Source: Winogradskyella schleiferi
GTDB taxonomy: Bacteria; Bacteroidota; Bacteroidia; Flavobacteriales; Flavobacteriaceae
Reading direction: 5' to 3'
NCBI RefSeq assembly: GCF_013394655.1
Contig: NZ_CP053351.1
Location: 4,380,001 to 4,444,000, forward strand
DNA: 64,000 nucleotides
Shown: positions 56,143 to 64,000 of the stretch, piece by piece
Position numbering within the stretch: the first letter of the stretch is position 1
Layout of the letters: each line of letters starts with the position of its first letter
Notes under the pieces: model-generated
Told to the model about the DNA's origin: nothing
The model's input: the letters and a program-made list of their open reading frames with translations, nothing else
Database searches by the model: none
Translations under genes and position numbers: made by a program

Positions 56143-57414
56143 ATGAAAAGAGTAGTAATAACAGGATTAGGAGTCGTATCACCAAACGGCGTTGGAATAA
56201 CCGATTTCACTGATGCCTTAAAACAAGGTAAATCGGGAATCACGTTTCATCAAAAACTAAAAGACCTTAATTTTTCTTGTCAGATAGGTGGCATTCCTCA
56301 AATTTCAGAAGAAAAAAAATCAAAATATTTTACCGGTTTACAATTGCGCGGATTCAATAGTTCAGGCATACTTTATGGTTGTATCGCAGGCATTGACGCA
56401 TGGAAAGATGCTGGTTTTGAAATGAATCCTGAAAGCGAACTCGATTACGACACAGGGTTAATTTTCGGAACAGGAACGTCCGGAATTGAAAAATTCAGAG
56501 AAGCCATTTATAGTTTGGATGAAGGCAATGTACGCCGTTTAGGAAGCACAGTCGTTTTACAAACCATGGCGAGTGGAGTCAGTGCTTACTTAAGCGGTAT
56601 GTTGGGTTTGGGTAATCAAGTCACTACCAATTCATCGGCATGTTCCACGGGAACTGAAGCTGTAATCATGGGTTATGACCGTATTTCTAGCGGAAAAGCC
56701 AAATGCATGTTAGTTGGCAGTTGTAGCGACCATGGACCCTATATTTGGGGAGGATTCGATGCCATGCGAGTGATGACCTACAAGCACAATGACGCACCAG
56801 AAAAAGGCTCAAGACCAATGAGCGCTTCTGCTACGGGATTCGTGCCAGGAAGTGGCGCAGGAGCTCTAGTCTTGGAATCCTTGGAAAGCGCTTTAGAGCG
56901 TGGCGCAACCATTTACGCTGAGGTTTTGGGCGGCGAAATCAATTCTGGTGGTCAGCGACAAGGCGGAACTTTAACTGCACCAAATGCTGAAGCCGTTCAA
57001 CGTTGTATTACACATGCCATTGCCAATTCGGGAATAGCGTCAAATGCAATTGATGTTATTAATGGCCATTTAACGGCAACCTCAAAAGACAGCCTAGAAA
57101 TTGAAAATTGGACTAAGAGTTTAAATAGAAGCGGAGCGGATTTTCCGTATATAAATTCCACTAAATCCATGATTGGTCATTGTTTGGCTGCCGCAGGAGC
57201 AATTGAATGCGTGGCGAGCGTCATACAACTTAAAGAACAATTTGTAGCACCAAATATCAATTGTGACGACTTACATCCCGAAATAGAAGCGCTGGTAAGT
57301 TCAGACAAAATCCAAACTCAAAAAATTGATTTTAATTTTGAAGTGATGGCGAAGGCAAGTTTTGGTTTTGGCGATGTGAATGCTTGTGTTGTGTTTAGGA
57401 AGTTTAGAAAGTAA
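56143..57414 (+). CDS. FabF-like 3-oxoacyl-ACP synthase (KAS II type)
   Basis: The protein has 423 residues from MKRVVITGLGVVSPNG. An in-frame ATG at 56137 lies partly inside a palindrome and is unlikely. The active site is Cys167 in TNSSACSTGTEAV. His309 lies in NGHLTATSKD, the place of the usual GTST-x-x-D His, and Lys341 and His346 in NSTKSMIGHCLAAAGA complete the set. It elongates ACP-bound chains. GHLTAT instead of GTSTPL marks it as a secondary-metabolite type KAS rather than housekeeping FabF. Confidence 0.92.
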   Translation: MKRVVITGLGVVSPNGVGITDFTDALKQGKSGITFHQKLKDLNFSCQIGGIPQISEEKKSKYFTGLQLRGFNSSGILYGCIAGIDAWKDAGFEMNPESELDYDTGLIFGTGTSGIEKFREAIYSLDEGNVRRLGSTVVLQTMASGVSAYLSGMLGLGNQVTTNSSACSTGTEAVIMGYDRISSGKAKCMLVGSCSDHGPYIWGGFDAMRVMTYKHNDAPEKGSRPMSASATGFVPGSGAGALVLESLESALERGATIYAEVLGGEINSGGQRQGGTLTAPNAEAVQRCITHAIANSGIASNAIDVINGHLTATSKDSLEIENWTKSLNRSGADFPYINSTKSMIGHCLAAAGAIECVASVIQLKEQFVAPNINCDDLHPEIEALVSSDKIQTQKIDFNFEVMAKASFGFGDVNACVVFRKFRK

Positions 57415-57441
57415 AACAGTTTCGGATAATTGTCCTTGCAG

Positions 57442-57459
57442 TCCCGAAAACTTTCGGGA
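57442..57459. repeat. Palindromic element between ketosynthase and ACP genes
   Basis: TCCCGAA (57442-57448) pairs with TTCGGGA (57453-57459) around a four-base loop. No T-run follows, so it is more like a REP element than a terminator. Confidence 0.6.
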
Positions 57460-57535
57460 TTAAAACCTAGCAGGTCTAATATTGAAATGACTTTGCTTAA
57501 CTTTACAATAAATCATTGAAGTATAATTAAAAAGA

Positions 57536-57553
57536 TTCCCACTTTCGTGGGAA
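57536..57553. repeat. REP-like palindrome abutting the ACP start codon
   Basis: TTCCCAC and GTGGGAA pair around TTTC. The stem ends on the base before the first ATG of the acyl carrier protein (57554). The arrangement copies that before the ketosynthase gene. Confidence 0.75.
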
Positions 57554-57811
57554 ATGAATATGACAAACGAAGAATTAATCCCAAAACTAAAAACCATCAT
57601 TGCGCCTTATATCCAAGATGAGGAGGCGTTTAAAAACCTGACTGTTGATACGGATTTTGTAAATGACTTAAAAATCAATTCCGCCAATTTGGTGGATATT
57701 ATTCTTGATATCGAAGATGAGTTCGACATCAGATTAGAAAATGAGGACATGGAAAAAATGCTCGATGTTAAATCTGCCATTGACATTGTAAACACAAAAT
57801 TAAGAGCCTAA
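57554..57811 (+). CDS. Acyl carrier protein of the PKS cluster
   Basis: This 85-residue acidic four-helix protein has the likely phosphopantetheine site at Ser43 in LKINSANLVDIIL. This differs from the usual DSLDTVEL motif of housekeeping AcpP; the Asp before the Ser is replaced by Asn. The acidic helix after it (DIEDEFDIRLENED) is typical. It should carry the chain for the adjacent KAS and dehydratase. An ATG two codons downstream (57560) is an alternative start. The stop overlaps the PPTase ATG (TAATG). Confidence 0.9.
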   Translation: MNMTNEELIPKLKTIIAPYIQDEEAFKNLTVDTDFVNDLKINSANLVDIILDIEDEFDIRLENEDMEKMLDVKSAIDIVNTKLRA

Positions 57812-58368
57812 TGGTTGGTAACGACATTGTTGATTTAGAGGAGGCTAAACGAGATTCCAATTGGCAACGCCCTCGTTTTTTGGATAAATTATTTACGCAA
57901 AAAGAACAGCAGCTAATCTATAATTCCGAAGATCCATTTTTTATGGTGTGGCGACTTTGGAGCATGAAAGAAGCGGCATATAAACTTTACACCCAACAAA
58001 ACCCAAGCCGATTTTATAAGCCTAATGGTTTTGAATGTCAAATTGAAAATGAAAAAGGAATCGTAAGATTCAAAGACTTTGAATGCCGAACTAAAACTAA
58101 AAACACTTCAAAATATATCTTGTCTGAAGCACGACTATTAGATTTTAAAATGGCTTCAAAAGTGATTGAATTTGAAGAGGATTCAAATATTCAAAGTGAA
58201 GTTACCAAAGCGGCTTTATTGAATGAATTTTCTAAAACTTACCAGATATCATTAGAAGATTTAAAAATTGAAAAATCTGAATTTGGTGTTCCTGCTGTGG
58301 TTTTTAATTCTGAAAAATATCAGGTTAGTTGGAGCCATCATGGTGGTTTTGGAGCTTATATGGTTTAA
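57811..58368 (+). CDS. 4'-phosphopantetheinyl transferase (Sfp/AcpS superfamily)
   Basis: The 185-residue protein has the two family motifs: VGNDIVDLEEAKRD at the N-terminus, with the Mg-binding Asp, and FMVWRLWSMKEAAYKLY near residue 50, with the WxxKEA core. Near the end it has KSEFGVPAV and WSHHGGFGAYMV. It should load phosphopantetheine on the neighbouring ACP, to which it is translationally coupled by a one-base overlap. It is the last gene of the cluster. Confidence 0.9.
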   Translation: MVGNDIVDLEEAKRDSNWQRPRFLDKLFTQKEQQLIYNSEDPFFMVWRLWSMKEAAYKLYTQQNPSRFYKPNGFECQIENEKGIVRFKDFECRTKTKNTSKYILSEARLLDFKMASKVIEFEEDSNIQSEVTKAALLNEFSKTYQISLEDLKIEKSEFGVPAVVFNSEKYQVSWSHHGGFGAYMV

Positions 58369-58572
58369 TCCATAAATATTTAATATTTTCACTTCTTTGC
58401 CAATCCAAACGTTATAGAGGTAATATTTTTTTAAAGATACTAACCACTCAATAATACATGGAATTTATTTTTTTAATGAAATTCCAATCAATAGAAGTAT
58501 GTCAATTAAGGGATTGCATAGAAACAAAAATAAGCCTTTTGAAAAAAGATGAATATCATTATTTGTATATAA

Positions 58573-58998
58573 CAATTCATAGTTATTAACCAGTCAGGTG
58601 GTAAATTAATCATTTTCGCTCTAGACAGAATGTCTCAAATTGTTGTTAAGCTTGAAAATGTAACTTATGAGGATTTGCAAGTCGATGGAGATGATTATTA
58701 CAAAGAATTTGTAGGTGTAACAGTTTCAAATTCTAAAGCCCAACGTATTGAGTTTAAAATCGACAATAAAAATGCACCTTTTGTAATTACAAAGCCATTT
58801 CATACATCTCAACGTATAATTAAGAAAACAGATGATGGTGTTATTTTCAATATTTTTGTTCAAATTAATTTTGAATTAGAACGTCTTATTTTGGGCTTTG
58901 GAGATCGTATTGAAGTTATAAAACCATTATCGTTGAGAAACAGAATGCTGAAAGAATTAAAGAATTCCGTACAGCACTATGAAGATACTTCGAAGTAG
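58573..58998 (+). pseudogene. 5'-truncated WYL-domain transcriptional regulator
   Basis: The open frame after a stop at 58570-58572 encodes IIFALDRMSQIVV, then HTSQRIIKKTDDGVIF, INFELERLILGFGDRIEVI and KPLSLRNRMLKELK. This is the end of the WYL domain plus the complete WCX C-terminal extension of YafY-type regulators. The helix-turn-helix and most of the WYL core, about 200 residues, are missing, and no trace is seen in the 260 nt upstream. A 122-residue product could be made from the ATG at 58630 but would lack DNA binding. The 3' end overlaps the convergent ABC gene by 22 nt. Confidence 0.7.
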
Positions 58999-59891
58999 AT
59001 ATCTGATTTTTTTTCAAGATTGGTATCGTGTTCAATAAAAAGAGATTCCGACTTATATTCAGCTTCAATCAACCATGAATTCCCATTAAAATATGAGGTT
59101 TTTACGGTGGCTTTTAAATCCGATTTTTTAACAATCTTTATCTGAGTGGCATATACAATACCAAAAGGCACAATGAAATTAAACTCGCCGAAAAAAGAAG
59201 CTATTATTGGTAATTTAGGATTTTTGTAAATTTCTTGAGGTGTATCTTTAGCTATGATTTTTGACTGGTGAATGACCAAAAGTTGATCTGCAAAACCGAG
59301 AACATCGTTTTTATCATGCGTAGCAACAATGCATGAAATATTATTTTCTTTTAGATATTTAAAAACGCTACGTCTTAGAGATTGTTTCTTAAAATTATCG
59401 ATATGACTAAAGGGTTCATCCAATAACAAGATTTCAGGTTGTTTTGCTAAAGATCTGGCAATGGCAACGCGTTGTTTTTGTCCGCCACTTAGAAGTTTTA
59501 CTTTGGTTTTGGCAAAGGCCTCGAGTTCTACTACTTTTATAAGTTCCTTGGTGCGTCTTTCTTTTTCTTCAGGATAAAATCGAGACAGATGTTTTCCTAT
59601 ATTCTCTTCAACTGAAGTGACAGGCATGAGATCAAATTCTTGGGTTACGTATTTCATAAAGTCGTAACCAATGACCAAGTTATATTTTGGGCCGCGGATT
59701 TCTTCATCTTTCCAAAAAATGCTTCCTTGTTTTAAATCGTATTCGCCATAAATCAACTTTAACAGGGTGCTTTTTCCAGAGCCGCTTTCACCAATAATGG
59801 CAAGGTTTTCTCCAGCTTTAACCTTAAAGTCAATTGCTTTTAAAACCTTGGTTTTAGTATATCCGAAACTGACGTTATTTACCTCTAACAT
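58977..59891 (-). CDS. Stand-alone ABC transporter ATPase
   Basis: The protein has 304 residues from MLEVNNVSFGYTKTKVLKAI; the in-frame ATG 13 codons earlier gives an unlikely hydrophobic tail. It has Walker A GESGSGKST at residues 34-42, the signature LSGGQKQRVAIARSLA, Walker B ILLLDEP and switch His in VATHDKND. The C-terminal ~90 residues (after IYKNPKLPIIASFFGEFN) resemble the regulatory extension of CysA/FbpC-type importers. No permease gene lies nearby, so partner and substrate are unknown. Confidence 0.9.
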   Translation of the reverse strand: MLEVNNVSFGYTKTKVLKAIDFKVKAGENLAIIGESGSGKSTLLKLIYGEYDLKQGSIFWKDEEIRGPKYNLVIGYDFMKYVTQEFDLMPVTSVEENIGKHLSRFYPEEKERRTKELIKVVELEAFAKTKVKLLSGGQKQRVAIARSLAKQPEILLLDEPFSHIDNFKKQSLRRSVFKYLKENNISCIVATHDKNDVLGFADQLLVIHQSKIIAKDTPQEIYKNPKLPIIASFFGEFNFIVPFGIVYATQIKIVKKSDLKATVKTSYFNGNSWLIEAEYKSESLFIEHDTNLEKKSDIYFEVSS

Positions 59892-60147
59892 GCCACAAAA
59901 ATACCATAAAAAAACTGCTTGATTTCTCAAACAGTTTATAATATTTATGTCATTTCTTTGATTACATGAATCGATTTCTTTATAACATAACGTTTCATGA
60001 TTTCTCCTTCAGATACAAACCTTATAAAAGCCTTTAATTGGTCACAAAATGACTAATATCTGCCAGACGGCGAGATAGGTTCATTAAAACATAAGAAGTC
60101 TAAATGAGTTTATTAAACCAACCTTAAAGTCATATTATAAAATTCAA

Positions 60148-62220
60148 CTATTTATTAAAGATGTTATACTTCAACAAAAAGAAACGATTTAAAATCTTAA
60201 ATCTGATATACTTATTAATGCCAAAATAAAGATAGATAAGAGACATTGGAGTAAAAAACGCTATAACCTTATTTTTCTTATAAAGCATTGGCTCTAGCTT
60301 AACCAAATATCTAAAGAACTTTTCGGGAGTTAGTAAAAATTGAATGCCCATTTTTATCGGGTTTTCAATTTTTGGTGGTTCATATGTAATTCCAACTTGG
60401 TTATGACCAACATTTTGATAAAACCCATGACTTAGCGTATCTAAAAATTTGAGCTTTCTAGAACCTTGGAACATTCCGGATTTTAGGGCTGTTTTAGAAA
60501 TTGCGTTTTGCATTGTCTTTTCACTATAACATAAGGGTTCGAGACTTTTTAATAGTGATTTATGGAAACCGAACATCTGTTCTTGATGCGCCTTTATATG
60601 ATTGTCATATAACCATTTCTCTTCAGGTTTATGATATTCTATAACGTAACCATCCGCATCTTCGCTATAATCAAACGCACTTCCATGGTCTGCTCCAGAG
60701 AATTGTTCGTATAGCTGTTGGTTGGCCATTATAATATGATCGTAATAATCGGTATATGGCATAATAGAAAAAAGAAGCCCGAAGCGTTTAGTATGAGGTT
60801 GAATATTATAAACGTTACCAAGACCTAAATAATAACCCGTAACAGGAATTTTATGGTCAAAAAATTCATAAATCGCCTCTTGCATTGTTCCTCCCCAACC
60901 AATGTCTACAAGGTTAATTCCTTCTTTTTCAATATTTACATTAAAAGATGAAACATAAGATTTAAAGGCTTTATTACTTTCTTTTCGGTGTTTGTCATAA
61001 TAATCCTTTAGGGCTTTATTTTGTTTTATGGCTTCAAAAATTGATGAATTAAAGAAACCCTCAATTTTAGTTTTACCTTCAACATTGAGTTCTGTAATGA
61101 TTTGAGTTCTTAATTCTTCTGAACAATTAAGTGCAATTAGAAAATCATCCACAGCAAGATTATTATACTTGGTACTTAGAAAAGTGAAAGGTTCTTCTTC
61201 TATAGGTTTCAAAGACATTTGAAGCGCTGCATGCCGCGATATCTTTAAATAATGGGTGTTTATTCTTCGGCTTTCATCAATAATTGTAAATTCTTGATAA
61301 GAATCAAATAATCTTTTTAAATATTGACCTTCTCGAGACAAGAAGAATAAATCTTTAATGTTCTTTCTTCTAGCAGTTTCATACATACGCTCAACAAACG
61401 TATGATATTGAATAATAAATTCGGTATAGGGAAAAGAAGCTTCTTTTTTACAGGTTTTGTAAACGTTATTAATAATTTGTTTTAAACGCTTTTTATCATT
61501 TCCGAAGTTATTCCTTTTATTCTTTTTAAGATATTTTTTGTGTGGTAACTGATAGGCGTTAAGTCCATTTTTTATGGCATTGTTGTAATCGCTTCTTAGA
61601 TTATCGCCAATCATCATGCCCTCTTTTGGATCAATTGACAATTCTGAAATAATGGGAGCATAAACCGCACCACTATGTTTACTTTTTTCTAGTTCTGCTG
61701 AACTGTAAATACCATCAAACAAATCCAAGATACCATGATGTGACAGTAATTTTTCAAAAAGTGTTCTAGATCCATAAAAATCTGATATCAAGTACACTTT
61801 TCCACTATTGGCTTTAAAATACTTCAAAGTATCCAATACATCTTGGTTTAAGTATTGAACGCTCGATTCCGCTCTTGCATCAACAGCTTCAAAAAGAGTC
61901 ATAAAATCTGCTTTGTTTTCAATCGATATAATATCTGCATTGATAAGGCGTTTACAAATTTCACCCTTTAAAGTATCATATGGGATTTCATCAGTAGTTT
62001 TGTTTAATACTTCAACTAGGTATTTACTAGATTCTTGTCTGATGAAATAAAGTTCGTCAATTGTTGTCGGTAAACCCAATTCCCTTATCATCAACTTAGC
62101 CCAAATTCTTTGCACGTAATTTGGGTGCACATGTCTATGTACAATGGTATCGTAGTAGTCTGTGAAAAGAAATTTTATATTCTTTTCCTTCAGCTGTTTG
62201 TGTAGTTGGTTAAGTGACAA
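60148..62220 (-). CDS. HAD-superfamily protein with large C-terminal domain
   Basis: The product has 690 residues. The first ~230 form a HAD phosphatase-like domain: nucleophile Asp21 in FTDYYDTIV, motif II Ser in VYLISDFYG, motif III Lys in LEKSKHSG, and motif IV MMIGDNLRSDY. The C-terminal ~430 residues have no family I can name; they contain FLSREGQYLKRLFDSY, SRHAALQMSL and VDIGWGGTMQEAIYEFF. Similar long HAD proteins occur in surface-polysaccharide loci of Bacteroidota, so a role in sugar-phosphate handling is plausible. It lies 31 nt after the prolyl oligopeptidase on the same strand. Confidence 0.75.
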   Translation of the reverse strand: MSLNQLHKQLKEKNIKFLFTDYYDTIVHRHVHPNYVQRIWAKLMIRELGLPTTIDELYFIRQESSKYLVEVLNKTTDEIPYDTLKGEICKRLINADIISIENKADFMTLFEAVDARAESSVQYLNQDVLDTLKYFKANSGKVYLISDFYGSRTLFEKLLSHHGILDLFDGIYSSAELEKSKHSGAVYAPIISELSIDPKEGMMIGDNLRSDYNNAIKNGLNAYQLPHKKYLKKNKRNNFGNDKKRLKQIINNVYKTCKKEASFPYTEFIIQYHTFVERMYETARRKNIKDLFFLSREGQYLKRLFDSYQEFTIIDESRRINTHYLKISRHAALQMSLKPIEEEPFTFLSTKYNNLAVDDFLIALNCSEELRTQIITELNVEGKTKIEGFFNSSIFEAIKQNKALKDYYDKHRKESNKAFKSYVSSFNVNIEKEGINLVDIGWGGTMQEAIYEFFDHKIPVTGYYLGLGNVYNIQPHTKRFGLLFSIMPYTDYYDHIIMANQQLYEQFSGADHGSAFDYSEDADGYVIEYHKPEEKWLYDNHIKAHQEQMFGFHKSLLKSLEPLCYSEKTMQNAISKTALKSGMFQGSRKLKFLDTLSHGFYQNVGHNQVGITYEPPKIENPIKMGIQFLLTPEKFFRYLVKLEPMLYKKNKVIAFFTPMSLIYLYFGINKYIRFKILNRFFLLKYNIFNK

Positions 62221-62251
62221 ATACTTTGGTTTGGTTAATAGCTAAATAATG

Positions 62252-64000
62252 TTATCCTTTTATTTTTTCTTCGGTCTTTGTGGGTAAAACTTCAAATCCC
62301 ATGTTATAAAATGTAAATCCAAAAATATCGGCATACTGTTCAATAGTTTTGCTTACAGGTGTACCTGCCCCATGACCAGCGTCCGTTTCTATTCTTATAA
62401 GTGTTGGGTTGTTGCCCGGTTGTTTGTCTTGTAATTCTGCAGCAAATTTAAAACTGTGTGCAGGCACCACTCTATCATCATGATCTCCTGTAGTCACCAT
62501 TGTTGCAGGATAGGCTACACCTTCCTTTACGTTATGGACAGGTGAGTAACCTTTAAGGTAATCAAACATTTCTTCGCTGTCTTCTGCAGTACCGTAATCA
62601 TAAGCCCATCCAGCACCAGCAGTAAATGTATGGTAGCGAAGCATGTCTAAGACACCAACAGCTGGTAAAGCCACTTTCATCAATTCTGGACGTTGTGTCA
62701 TGGTCGCTCCGACTAATAAACCACCATTAGATCCTCCTCTAATCGCTAAGTAATCTGAAGACGTATATTTTTCTGAAATCAAGTATTCTGCGGCTGCGAT
62801 GAAATCATCAAATACATTTTGCTTTTGAAGTTTTGTACCAGCAATGTGCCATGCTTTTCCATATTCGCCACCACCTCTTAGATTAGGTACCGCATAGATG
62901 CCACCTTGCTCCATCCAAACCGCATTGGCGATACTGAAACTTGGGGTTAAGCTGACATTAAATCCACCATAACCGTAAAGAATCGTTGGGTTTTTACCAT
63001 TAAGCTTTAAGCCTTTTTTATGGGTTATAATCATCGGTACTTCAGTACCATCTTTAGATTTATAAAATACTTGTTTGCTTTCGTAATCTTCTGGGTTGAA
63101 ATCGATACTCGGTTTTCTGTATAATTCTGAAGTGCCTTTTTCTATATCATATTTATAAATACTACCAGGCGTTACATAATTTGTAAAAGAGTAATATAAC
63201 TCTTTCTCTTCTTTCTTTGCACCAAAACCGCCTGCGCTTCCTACACCAGGTAATTCTACCTCTCTAACTAAATTACCATTATAATCATATTGTAATACTT
63301 TTGAAACGGCATCGACCATATAATTGGCAAAAAAGTAGCCTCCTCCTGTTGATGGACTTAAAACGTTTTCAGTTTCTGGAATAAAATCCACCCAGTTTTC
63401 AGGACTTGGGTCAGAAGCATCAACTGTTACAATTTTTTTATTTGGAGCATTCAAATTGGTTACCAGAAAAAGTTTTGTTCCTTCGTTTTCTAGAACACCT
63501 GTATCGCTATCCGTATGGTTTAAAACTGTGGTAAAATTGCTATTTGATTTCGTTAAATCTTTAATAAAAAGCTTATTTCCAGATGTGGATACGCTTGCTG
63601 ATATCATAAGATATTTGTTATCTTCAGAAACTCTACCGCTAACATATCTGTGTTTTTCTTCCGGTGTACCACCAAAAATTAATTGATCTTCAGATTGTTT
63701 TGTGCCTAATTTGTGATAATAAACTTTATGCTGATCTGTTTTTGCAGAGAGTTCGCTTCCTTTTGGTTTGTCGTAGCTAGAGTAGTAGAAGCCTTCATTT
63801 TTGTACCAAGACATGCCACTGAATTTGATATCAACCAGAGTATCTTCTACGATTTCTTTGGTGTCGGTATTCATAATCAGAATTTTTCTCCAATCACTGC
63901 CGCCTTCAGAAATGGCATAAGCTAAGGTTTTACCGTCTTTTGAAAAACTGGTGCCTCCTAAAGAAATAGTACCATCTTCTTTAAACGTATTAGGATCCAA
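62252..64000 (-). CDS. Prolyl oligopeptidase, S9A family (N-terminus beyond window)
   Basis: The frame enters from the right edge and covers 582 residues. A partial seven-bladed propeller comes first ([26 protein letters not shown]), followed by the complete alpha/beta-hydrolase domain. The nucleophile Ser is in [13 protein letters not shown], the Asp in [13 protein letters not shown] and the His in [24 protein letters not shown] forms the oxyanion region. It cleaves short peptides after proline, usually in the periplasm of Flavobacteriia. About 120-140 N-terminal residues, with any signal peptide, lie outside the window. Confidence 0.93.
   Translation of the reverse strand: MDPNTFKEDGTISLGGTSFSKDGKTLAYAISEGGSDWRKILIMNTDTKEIVEDTLVDIKFSGMSWYKNEGFYYSSYDKPKGSELSAKTDQHKVYYHKLGTKQSEDQLIFGGTPEEKHRYVSGRVSEDNKYLMISASVSTSGNKLFIKDLTKSNSNFTTVLNHTDSDTGVLENEGTKLFLVTNLNAPNKKIVTVDASDPSPENWVDFIPETENVLSPSTGGGYFFANYMVDAVSKVLQYDYNGNLVREVELPGVGSAGGFGAKKEEKELYYSFTNYVTPGSIYKYDIEKGTSELYRKPSIDFNPEDYESKQVFYKSKDGTEVPMIITHKKGLKLNGKNPTILYGYGGFNVSLTPSFSIANAVWMEQGGIYAVPNLRGGGEYGKAWHIAGTKLQKQNVFDDFIAAAEYLISEKYTSSDYLAIRGGSNGGLLVGATMTQRPELMKVALPAVGVLDMLRYHTFTAGAGWAYDYGTAEDSEEMFDYLKGYSPVHNVKEGVAYPATMVTTGDHDDRVVPAHSFKFAAELQDKQPGNNPTLIRIETDAGHGAGTPVSKTIEQYADIFGFTFYNMGFEVLPTKTEEKIKG

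Noticed and set aside
54234..57414. Flexirubin/aryl-polyene (DarA/DarB-type) pigment cluster
   Set aside because: No DarA/DarB pair, ammonia-lyase, glycosyl/acyltransferase or exporter set is present, and the central enzyme is a type III PKS. The overlap is limited to KAS, dehydratase, ACP and PPTase.
57442..57459. Terminator after the ketosynthase gene
   Set aside because: The stem is good but no T-run follows on either strand; it fits the palindromic repeats found nearby better.

Overview
The window is AT-rich, gene-dense DNA from a marine-type member of the Flavobacteriaceae (Bacteroidota). The evidence is a secreted metalloprotease with a type IX secretion C-terminal sorting domain, TAnnTTTG-type -7 promoter elements, almost no Shine-Dalgarno sequences, a GbsR/MarR-controlled RND efflux operon, and the conserved yceD-rpmF-fabH-accB-accC block. 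No complete rRNA or tRNA gene, CRISPR array or intact insertion sequence was seen. The genus cannot be fixed from the sequence alone.

Layout. 1-2.4 kb (minus): a Kef-type K+/H+ antiporter, cut by the left edge, with its quinone-reductase-like partner. 2.5-9.1 kb (minus): a four-gene operon gbsR-MFP-RND-TolC with a near-perfect operator palindrome, followed by a decayed TetR remnant. 9.1-10.2 kb: a scar holding the 3' half of an SDR gene, the 3' half of a tRNA-Met and its terminator. 10.2-16.0 kb (minus): a second tripartite RND operon in the order TolC-MFP-RND. 16.4 kb: an EcsC-family protein. 17.7-35.1 kb (plus): a surface-polysaccharide locus. It has a WecA-like initiating transferase, pseudaminic-type nonulosonic acid genes without a recognisable PseG, a Wzx-like flippase, a GT42-like candidate nonulosonate transferase, a Wzy-like polymerase, two GT2 enzymes and three ATP-grasp proteins in a row. 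35.4-39.3 kb (minus): wza, a wzc whose kinase motifs are altered, and a PhyH-like dioxygenase, convergent with the locus. 39.3-40.5 kb: a long spacer with a decayed reading frame, then a 67-residue protein resembling a sortable C-terminal-anchor (PID-CTERM-like) protein.

40.7-46.5 kb is housekeeping: riboflavin synthase, pdxA, yceD, rpmF, fabH, accB, accC. 46.8-49.5 kb is the T9SS metalloprotease. 49.6-51.8 kb holds an amino-acid-oxidase-like flavoprotein, mtgA and a GreA-like protein. 51.9-58.4 kb (plus) is the most striking block: yceI, FAD oxidoreductase, methyltransferase and a type III polyketide synthase with its Cys-His-Asn triad, then a FabZ-like dehydratase, a FabF-like ketosynthase, an acyl carrier protein and a phosphopantetheinyl transferase. 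It looks like a self-contained pathway that builds an acyl starter and turns it into an alkyl-resorcinol, -pyrone or -quinone-like lipid. Short palindromes sit directly before two start codons there. 58.4-64 kb holds a truncated WYL regulator, a lone ABC ATPase, a large HAD protein and a prolyl oligopeptidase cut by the right edge.

How the genes work together: the 17.7-39.3 kb locus should make, acylate, activate and transfer a nonulosonic acid, then flip, polymerise and export the polymer (Wzx/Wzy with Wza/Wzc). The ATP-grasp enzymes are candidates for adding amino-acid or amide decorations. All functions are inferred from motifs and gene order; no database search was run.
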